A stretch of 64,000 bases of DNA from Morganella morganii H1r (lineage in GTDB: Bacteria > Pseudomonadota > Gammaproteobacteria > Enterobacterales > Enterobacteriaceae). A program made the translations under genes and the position numbers. The stretch covers positions 62,001 through 126,000 of the forward strand of contig NZ_AYMP01000006.1 of the NCBI RefSeq assembly GCF_000633515.1, written 5' to 3'. This document shows positions 58,153 through 64,000 of the stretch, in pieces (positions within the stretch are counted from its first letter, which is position 1; each line of letters opens with the position of its first letter). The notes under the pieces are model-generated. The model made no database searches, had not been told where the DNA came from, and saw nothing but the letters and a program-made list of their open reading frames with translations.

Positions 58153-59124
58153 ATGTCACAAGCACAAAGCGGTATTCTGCCGGAACACTGCCGTTTCGGT
58201 ATTTTTATTGAAGCAAACACCAAAGGTGATTTACCGGCGATCCGGCGCGGTTGTCAGGTTTTTCTGGCAGCACTGAAAAAGTTACAGACTCAGTTTCCGG
58301 CTGAACAGCTGAGTGCCACGGTAGCATTCGGTCACGACCTGTGGCGTCAGCTGGGCAGTCAGAGCAGTGCACCGGAGCTGAAAAATTTCCGTGAACTGGG
58401 GCGCGGCCTGGCGCCGGCCACACAGTATGATTTACTGATCCACATTCATTCTCAGCGTCACGATATTAACTTTTCACTGGCACAGGCAGCGGTGGCGGCA
58501 TTTGCGGGTGCGGTTGAGATTCAGGGCGAAATTCACGGTTTCCGCTGGACGGAAGAGCGCGATCTGAGCGGCTTTATCGACGGCACTGAAAACCCGGAAG
58601 GGGATGAGCGTCCGGACGTGGCACTGATCGCGGAAGGGGAAGATGCGGGCGGCAGTTATATCCTGACTCAGCGCTGGGCACACAGCCTGAATAAATGGAC
58701 CCGTTTTTCTGAAGAGCAGCAGGAAAAGATGATTGGCCGCACCAAAGCAGACAGCACCGAGCTGGATGAAAATGTGCGCAATGTAACCTCTCATGTCTCG
58801 CGTGTGGTGATTGAGGAGGAGGGTGAAGAGCTTTCCATTCTGCGCCAGAGCCTGCCGTACGGTACTGCCGGTGGTGAGCACGGCCTGTTCTTTATCGCGT
58901 ACTGCGGTCGTTTGCATAATATTGAGCAGCAATTGCTGAGTATGTTCGGCGAAACCGACGGTAAATTTGATGATCTGCTGCGGTTCAGTAAACCGAAAAC
59001 CGGGGCTTATTATTATGCGCCGTCGCTGGCACAGCTGATCGCGTTGCAGGAGGGTGTCACTTTAAGCCCGGAACCGGCTGATAACGGGCAAAAACGAAAA
59101 GTCGCTGTGAATACATCCCTGTAA
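58153..59124 (+). CDS. yfeX: Dye-decolorizing heme peroxidase YfeX
   Basis: 323 residues (E. coli 299; the extra part is at the C-terminus). DyP family: distal GFIDGTENP motif with catalytic Asp, heme-ligand His region in [13 protein letters not shown], and [36 protein letters not shown]. Cytoplasmic enzyme that oxidises porphyrinogens and dyes with H2O2; iron release from heme has been proposed. It lies 102 bases after yfeY. Confidence 0.95.
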   Translation: MSQAQSGILPEHCRFGIFIEANTKGDLPAIRRGCQVFLAALKKLQTQFPAEQLSATVAFGHDLWRQLGSQSSAPELKNFRELGRGLAPATQYDLLIHIHSQRHDINFSLAQAAVAAFAGAVEIQGEIHGFRWTEERDLSGFIDGTENPEGDERPDVALIAEGEDAGGSYILTQRWAHSLNKWTRFSEEQQEKMIGRTKADSTELDENVRNVTSHVSRVVIEEEGEELSILRQSLPYGTAGGEHGLFFIAYCGRLHNIEQQLLSMFGETDGKFDDLLRFSKPKTGAYYYAPSLAQLIALQEGVTLSPEPADNGQKRKVAVNTSL

Positions 59125-59130
59125 GCTCAG

Positions 59131-59168
59131 GCGCGCCATCCGTGGCGCGCATACTTTTCGTTTCTTTT
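59131..59168 (+). terminator. Terminator of yfeX
   Basis: GCGCGCC/GGCGCGC perfect stem, loop ATCCGT, then a T-rich tail (ATACTTTTCGTTTCTTTT). Confidence 0.75.
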
Positions 59169-59448
59169 ACCCGTTATCACCGTCATACTTTTCCCGCAGT
59201 GATGCACATTTTTGTGTCTGTTTTTATCCTTATTCCGCTGTACCTTCCCCTGAGCGTAACGTCTGTCCTGCGTGTATATATACACGACACAGGAAGTGAC
59301 TGAACAGATCGATGCATAATATTCAGAAGGAAATAATCACTATATATAATTCCATAATGGTATAAGTAAATGGCTTGTATCACTTTACTGATATATGCAC
59401 ACTGACCGGAGTTACCTGAAACGCATCATTATAATGAGGTTCTCCGCC
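59169..59448 (+). promoter_or_regulatory. cysP upstream region with promoter and palindrome
   Basis: This region holds no gene. A perfect 16-base palindrome CGTGTATATATACACG lies at 59271-59286. A promoter candidate TTCAGA (59322-59327), 17-base spacer, TATAAT (59345-59350) lies about 100 bases before cysP; its poor -35 fits activation by CysB, which binds A+T-rich DNA there in relatives. CysB sites are too loosely defined to place. Confidence 0.5.
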
Positions 59449-60465
59449 GTGAAACTATCTGTCAACGCTGTATTACCTGCCGGTCTGCTGCTCCTTTCTG
59501 CTGTATGGAGCGGTGCTGCCGGTGCTGCTCAGCTGCTGAACAGCTCCTATGATATTGCCCGTGAGCTGTTCACGGAAATCAACCCGCTGTTTGAAAAACA
59601 GTGGAATGCGGAACACCCGGACGATCCGCTGACTATCCGCCAGTCTCACGGCGGCTCCTCAAAACAGGCGCTGGCGATATTACAGGGACTGCGGGCGGAT
59701 GTGGTCACTTATAACCAGGTGACCGATGTGCAGGTTCTGCATGACAAAGGCAATCTGCTGGCAGCGGACTGGCAGGCGCGTCTGCCGAATAACAGCTCGC
59801 CGTATTATTCCACCATGGCTTTCCTGGTACGCAAAGGCAATCCGAAACAGATCAAAGACTGGGATTCCCTGCTGCGTGATGATGTGAAAATTGTGTTCCC
59901 GAACCCGAAAACCTCCGGTAACGGCCGTTACACCTATCTGGCGGCAGAAGGTTTCTGGCAGCAGAAAAACGGTAAAAACAGCGCCAGAACACAGGAACAG
60001 ATGAAAAAATTCCTCAGTAATGTTGCGGTATTTGATACCGGCGGCCGGGGCGCCACCACATCATTTATTGATCGCGGGCTGGGGGATGTGCTGATCAGTT
60101 TTGAATCAGAAGTGAATAATATCCGTAATGAATATGGCGCGGATGATTATGACGTTATCGTCCCGGCATCCAATATTCTGGCGGAATTCCCGGTGGCGCG
60201 GGTGGATAAAAACACGGAAAAGAACGGCACACAGGCTGTTGCCGATGCGTATCTGACTTTCCTTTACAGCCCGGCGGCACAGGCCAAAATGACACAGTTT
60301 AATTACCGCGTGACTGACCCGGATGTGATGGCGGCGACCAAAGGGCAGTTTCCGCCTGTCACCCTGTTTAAAGTGGAAGATCAGTTCGGCTCATGGTCTG
60401 AAGTGATGGCAAGCCGGTTTAATTCAGGCGGTGAATTTGACACTCTGATGGCTCAGGGACGCTGA
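59449..60465 (+). CDS. cysP: Thiosulfate/sulfate-binding periplasmic protein
   Basis: 338 residues from GTG 59449, identical in length to E. coli CysP; GAGG lies nine bases ahead, whereas ATG codons at 59434 and 59395 lack ribosome-binding sites. Signal peptide ends near GAAGAAQ. The binding-protein core is strongly conserved: [83 protein letters not shown]. It captures thiosulfate and sulfate for the CysTWA permease. First gene of cysPTWAM. Confidence 0.96.
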   Translation: MKLSVNAVLPAGLLLLSAVWSGAAGAAQLLNSSYDIARELFTEINPLFEKQWNAEHPDDPLTIRQSHGGSSKQALAILQGLRADVVTYNQVTDVQVLHDKGNLLAADWQARLPNNSSPYYSTMAFLVRKGNPKQIKDWDSLLRDDVKIVFPNPKTSGNGRYTYLAAEGFWQQKNGKNSARTQEQMKKFLSNVAVFDTGGRGATTSFIDRGLGDVLISFESEVNNIRNEYGADDYDVIVPASNILAEFPVARVDKNTEKNGTQAVADAYLTFLYSPAAQAKMTQFNYRVTDPDVMAATKGQFPPVTLFKVEDQFGSWSEVMASRFNSGGEFDTLMAQGR

Positions 60466-60466
60466 T

Positions 60467-61294
60467 ATGGCAAGGCGGGTGTTGCCGGGATTCGGCCTGT
60501 CCCTCGGGTTTACGCTGCTCTACAGCGGGCTGATCCTGCTGCTGCCCCTCACGGCACTGGTATTACAGCTGGCGCAGATGAGCTGGGCACAGTACTGGCA
60601 GGTCATTACCGGGCCGCAGGTGGTCGCCGCCTATAAAGTCACACTGCTCGCCGCGCTTGCCGCCAGTCTGTTTAATGCGGTGTTTGGTGTGCTGATGGCC
60701 TGGATCCTGACCCGCTACCGCTTTCCCGGCCACCGTATTCTTGACGGCCTGATGGATTTACCCTTTGCCCTGCCTACGGCAGTTGCGGGACTGACACTCG
60801 CCACTCTCTTTGCCCCGAACGGCTGGTACGGCCGTTTTTTTGATTCGTTTAATATCACCGTGGTGAATACCTGGATTGGTATTGCGGTTGCGATGATGTT
60901 TACCAGTATCCCGTTTGTGGTCCGCACGGTACAGCCGGTGCTGGAAACCCTGAAACCGGAATATGAGGAAGCGGCAGAAACGCTGGGGGCTTCACGCTTT
61001 CAGATATTCTGCCGTGTGATTTGGCCGGAAATCGCCCCGGCCGCGCTGGCGGGAACGGTTTTGTCCTTTACCCGCAGCCTCGGCGAGTTCGGCGCGGTGA
61101 TTTTTATCGCCGGTAACCTCGCGTGGCAGACAGAAGTGGTGTCATTTCTGATTTTTGTCCGTCTGCAGGAATTTGAATACCCTGCGGCTGCAGCGATTGC
61201 CTCGGTGGTGCTGATGACCTCGCTGGTGTTATTGCTGGCGGTTAATATTATTCAGAGCCGCGCCGGATTGCGCACAGGCAGGTCACATGGCTGA
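60467..61294 (+). CDS. cysT: Sulfate/thiosulfate ABC permease subunit CysT (CysU)
   Basis: 275 residues (E. coli 277). About six membrane helices and the ABC permease EAA loop EEAAETLGASRFQIFCRVIWPEIAPA. It pairs with CysW in the inner membrane. It starts one base after cysP ends and overlaps cysW by eight bases, so translation is coupled. Confidence 0.96.
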   Translation: MARRVLPGFGLSLGFTLLYSGLILLLPLTALVLQLAQMSWAQYWQVITGPQVVAAYKVTLLAALAASLFNAVFGVLMAWILTRYRFPGHRILDGLMDLPFALPTAVAGLTLATLFAPNGWYGRFFDSFNITVVNTWIGIAVAMMFTSIPFVVRTVQPVLETLKPEYEEAAETLGASRFQIFCRVIWPEIAPAALAGTVLSFTRSLGEFGAVIFIAGNLAWQTEVVSFLIFVRLQEFEYPAAAAIASVVLMTSLVLLLAVNIIQSRAGLRTGRSHG

Positions 61295-62129
61295 TTCTCT
61301 GCGCCGCAGACGTTTCCCGTGGCAGAAGTGGTTGCTGATCACTGCGGGCCTGCTGCTGACATTTTTCATCCTGGTGATTCCGCTGGTGTGGATTTTTGTC
61401 ACCGCGCTGTCTGATGGCATCGGCGGTGTTGTCCGTGCACTGGCGGAGGCGGATATGCTGCACGCTATCTGGCTGACAGTGATCGTGGCGCTGATCACCG
61501 TACCGGTGAATCTGATTTTCGGCACACTGCTGGCGTGGCTGGTAACGCGGTTTCGTTTTCCCGGCCGCCAGTTATTGCTGACTCTGGCAGATCTGCCGTT
61601 TGCCGTATCGCCGGTGATCGCCGGGCTGCTGTATCTGCTGCTGTACGGCTCAAACAGCTGGCCGGGGGGCTTTCTCGAAAGCTCGCTGGACACCCAAATC
61701 ATGTTTGCGCTGCCGGGAATTGTGCTGGTGACGATTTTCGTGACCTGTCCCTATGTGGTGCGGGAGCTGGTACCGGTGATGCTCAGTCAGGGGGCGCAGG
61801 AAGAAGAGGCCGCTGTACTGCTGGGAGCCCGTGCGTGGCAGATTTGGTGGCGGGTAACGCTGCCGAATATCCGCTGGCCGCTGTTTTACGGTGTGATCCT
61901 GACCAACGCCCGGGCTATCGGGGAGTTTGGGGCGGTGTCGGTGGTTTCCGGCGCAATTCGCGGGGAAACCTTCACCTTACCGTTGCAGGTTGAATTATTA
62001 CACCAGGATTATCAGACCGTGGCGGCATTTACCGCATCCGGTCTGCTGGCGCTGATGGCTGTTGTGACCCTGTGCATCCGTCACGGCGTGATGGCTTATC
62101 AGGGCTCCCGGAGGAAATATGAGCATTGA
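61287..62129 (+). CDS. cysW: Sulfate/thiosulfate ABC permease subunit CysW
   Basis: 280 residues (E. coli 291, with a slightly longer C-terminus). Six membrane segments and the EAA loop EEEAAVLLGARAWQIWWRVTLPNIRWP. Overlaps cysT by eight bases and cysA by 11, a tight operon. Confidence 0.96.
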   Translation: MADSLRRRRFPWQKWLLITAGLLLTFFILVIPLVWIFVTALSDGIGGVVRALAEADMLHAIWLTVIVALITVPVNLIFGTLLAWLVTRFRFPGRQLLLTLADLPFAVSPVIAGLLYLLLYGSNSWPGGFLESSLDTQIMFALPGIVLVTIFVTCPYVVRELVPVMLSQGAQEEEAAVLLGARAWQIWWRVTLPNIRWPLFYGVILTNARAIGEFGAVSVVSGAIRGETFTLPLQVELLHQDYQTVAAFTASGLLALMAVVTLCIRHGVMAYQGSRRKYEH

Positions 62130-63201
62130 AATCCGTCATCTGACACACCATTTCGGTGCGGAGCCGGTATTACAGGATATCTCGCTGTCGGTGGCGGACG
62201 GCGAAATGGTGGCGCTGCTGGGACCGTCCGGCTCCGGAAAAACCACACTGCTGCGGATTATTGCCGGGCTGACGCCGCATACCGCCGGAGAATTGTATAT
62301 CAGCGGGAAAGAGGTCTCCGGGCTGGCGGCAGGGGAGCGCCGTGCCGGGTTTGTCTTTCAGCACTATGCGCTGTTCCGGCATATGACGGTGTTTGACAAC
62401 ATTGCATTCGGGCTGACGGTACTGCCGCGCAAAACACGTCCGTCAAAAAAAGAAATCCGCGTGAAAGTGATGTCATTGCTGGAAAAGATTCAGATGCCAC
62501 ACCTGGCGGATCGTTACCCGGCACAGCTTTCCGGCGGACAACAACAGCGGGTGGCCCTGGCCAGAGCGCTGGCGGCAGAGCCGCAGATCCTGTTGCTGGA
62601 TGAACCGTTCGGTGCCCTGGATGCAGGGGTGAGAACCGAACTGCGCCGCTGGCTGCGTCAGCTGCATCAGTCACTGGGATTTACCGCTGTGTTCGTGACA
62701 CACGATCAGGAAGAGGCACTGGAAGTGGCTGACCGCATCGTGGTGATGCGCGGCGGACATATCGAGCAGATCGCGGCACCCGAAAGCCTGGGGAATGATG
62801 ACAGCAACCGCTTCGTGACCGAATTCCTCGGTCAGATCAATATTTTCCGCGGTGATATCGGTGCGGATGGCGGGGTGAGGATTGGCGGTGTGCGCCAGCC
62901 GGTTGCCGCACTGACTGCCGGTTCCGGGCCGGTATCGGTATTTGTGCGCCCCTGGTCGCTGACATTGCAGCATACCTTTTCTGCCGATGCGGTTGCCGCC
63001 CGGGTTGTGACCCTCCGTTCACACGGGCATTACCGCACTGCGGTGGTGACCACGGAAGCGGCTGAAGATGAAGTGACGGTAATATTACCGCCGGACACCC
63101 GTGCCGCCGCCGGTGATTCTGTCTGGCTGACAATCAGGGAACTGCGGCTGTTTCGCGGCGAAGATGAACTGGCGCTGCTGCCGCAGGCACAGTGCGCATA
63201 A
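62119..63201 (+). CDS. cysA: Sulfate/thiosulfate import ATPase CysA
   Basis: 360 residues (E. coli 365). ABC ATPase: Walker A GPSGSGKTT, signature LSGGQQQRVALARAL, Walker B ILLLDEPFGALD, switch VTHDQEE, and a C-terminal TOBE-like regulatory domain (about 240-350). It powers the CysTW permease. Confidence 0.97.
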   Translation: MSIEIRHLTHHFGAEPVLQDISLSVADGEMVALLGPSGSGKTTLLRIIAGLTPHTAGELYISGKEVSGLAAGERRAGFVFQHYALFRHMTVFDNIAFGLTVLPRKTRPSKKEIRVKVMSLLEKIQMPHLADRYPAQLSGGQQQRVALARALAAEPQILLLDEPFGALDAGVRTELRRWLRQLHQSLGFTAVFVTHDQEEALEVADRIVVMRGGHIEQIAAPESLGNDDSNRFVTEFLGQINIFRGDIGADGGVRIGGVRQPVAALTAGSGPVSVFVRPWSLTLQHTFSADAVAARVVTLRSHGHYRTAVVTTEAAEDEVTVILPPDTRAAAGDSVWLTIRELRLFRGEDELALLPQAQCA

Positions 63202-63203
63202 AG

Positions 63204-63296
63204 ATGAAAATAATTCCGGTTGCATACTGCCTTGCGGCGGCGGTATGGTTTCCGTTTACGGCTCAGGAGGCAGAACAACGTGGCATCTATCAGTAA
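63204..63296 (+). CDS. Possible 30-residue leader peptide before cysM
   Basis: ATG 63204 starts two bases after cysA and encodes 30 residues with a signal-like N-terminus (MKIIPVAYCLAAAVWFPFTA), ending inside the cysM start region. The ribosome-binding site is weak. It could couple cysA and cysM translation, or it may be chance. Confidence 0.25.
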   Translation: MKIIPVAYCLAAAVWFPFTAQEAEQRGIYQ

Positions 63297-64000
63297 TGGC
63301 ATCGGCAATACCCCGCTTTTCCGGCTTGCACGGCTGGGTGAGGGCAGCGGCGCAGAAATTTGGGTCAAACCGGAAGGCAATAACCCCGGCGGCTCGGTAA
63401 AAGATCGCGCGGCGAAAAGTATGATTGAAGGTGCTGAACAGCGCGGGGAAATCCGTCCCGGGGATACGCTGATTGAAGCCACCAGCGGCAATACCGGCAT
63501 TGCGCTGGCGATGATCGCAGCGATTCGCGGTTATAAATTAAAATTGCTGATGCCGGAAAATATGAGTGCCGAACGTCAGGCTGCCATGAAAGCTTACGGT
63601 GCGGAACTGGTGCTGGTCAGCCGGGCGCAGGGTATGGAAGGGGCGCGGGATCTGGCGCAGCAGATGGCAGCGGACGGGGAAGGTTATGTGCTTGACCAGT
63701 TTAATAACCCCGATAACCCGCTGGCTCATTACCGGACAACCGGCCCGGAAATCTGGCAGCAGACGGACGGGCGTATCACGCACTTTGTCTCAGCCATGGG
63801 CACCACCGGTACGATAACCGGCGTGGCGCGCTACCTGAAAGAAGTTTCACCGCAGGTCAGTATTGCCGGTCTGCAACCGGCGGAAAACAGTCAGATTCCG
63901 GGGATCCGCCGCTGGTCACCGGGCTATCTGCCGGGGATTTTTCAGCCTCAGCTGGTGGATGATATTCTGGATATCACACAGCAGGAAGCAGAAGATACCA
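63280..64000 (+). CDS. cysM: Cysteine synthase B (5' part; continues beyond window)
   Basis: The first 240 residues from GTG 63280, preceded by CAGGAGGCAGAACAAC; the gene runs off the right end. PLP enzyme that makes cysteine from O-acetylserine and sulfide, or S-sulfocysteine from thiosulfate. PLP lysine K41 in NPGGSVKDRAAKS, substrate loop EATSGNTGIALAM and phosphate loop MGTTGTITG are present. CysM-specific stretches such as IPGIRRWSPGYLPGIF separate it from CysK. Last gene of the cys operon, 78 bases after cysA. Confidence 0.95.
   Translation, partial: MASISNGIGNTPLFRLARLGEGSGAEIWVKPEGNNPGGSVKDRAAKSMIEGAEQRGEIRPGDTLIEATSGNTGIALAMIAAIRGYKLKLLMPENMSAERQAAMKAYGAELVLVSRAQGMEGARDLAQQMAADGEGYVLDQFNNPDNPLAHYRTTGPEIWQQTDGRITHFVSAMGTTGTITGVARYLKEVSPQVSIAGLQPAENSQIPGIRRWSPGYLPGIFQPQLVDDILDITQQEAEDT

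Noticed and set aside
59395-59448. Upstream ATG starts for cysP (59395, 59434)
   Set aside because: Neither has a ribosome-binding site, and both add residues before the signal peptide. GTG 59449 has GAGG at nine bases and gives the exact family length.

Overview
The window is a chromosomal segment of a gamma-proteobacterium of the order Enterobacterales. Protein sequences and gene order (tadA, mltF | purL | glmY-glrK-qseG-glrR-nadE-glnB | hmp | glyA | suhB | trmJ | iscRSUA-hscBA-fdx-iscX | pepB-sseB | yfhM-pbpC | ndk | rlmN-rodZ-ispG-hisS-yfgM-bamB-der | hemF | ypeA | yfeYX | cysPTWAM) match the E. coli core, with differences that point to Morganellaceae, most likely Morganella or a close relative. 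These are a glutamine-dependent nadE beside glnB, a der-to-hemF junction, and a G+C content near one half. The genus is inference; no rRNA gene is present. Most genes are housekeeping genes recognisable by full-length similarity.

Layout. 1-7.5 kb: tail of an efflux MFS gene, leuE, tadA, mltF (minus strand), purL with a PurR operator. 7.5-15.4 kb: an A+T-richer accessory block of four adjacent genes encoding a TonB-dependent receptor, a YddA/SbmA-type ABC transporter, a lipoprotein M16 peptidase and a dedicated TonB. It resembles the Fus (ferredoxin uptake) and YddB-PqqL-YddA protease-associated import systems, is preceded by a Fur-like box and promoter, and is the most interesting locus here. 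15.4-22.1 kb: the GlmY small RNA with a sigma-54 promoter and three GlrR sites, then glrK-qseG-glrR, nadE, glnB and a small membrane protein gene. 22.2-28.0 kb: hmp (NsrR box), glyA (PurR box), hcaT, suhB, trmJ. 28.0-33.7 kb: the isc iron-sulfur operon with two tandem IscR boxes. 33.8-46.5 kb: pepB, an sseB that keeps only its C-terminal domain, yfhM-pbpC separated by an unusual palindrome-rich spacer, ndk, a DKNYY-like protein and rlmN. 46.6-54.2 kb: a short PilF-like lipoprotein, rodZ, ispG, hisS, yfgM, bamB, der. 54.2-59.1 kb: protealysin-like M4 peptidase, hemF, ypeA, a BOF protein, yfeY, yfeX. 59.4 kb to the end: the sulfate/thiosulfate importer cysPTWA and the start of cysM, which is cut by the window edge.

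Themes. Several linked regulatory circuits are visible in DNA: GlrR-sigma54-GlmY beside the genes that make the GlrKR system, NsrR control of NO detoxification (hmp), IscR autocontrol of Fe-S assembly, and PurR on purL and glyA. The putative iron-protein import block, the Isc system and hmp all concern iron supply or iron-sulfur cofactors, but no physical operon joins them. I saw no insertion sequence, CRISPR array, tRNA or rRNA gene.
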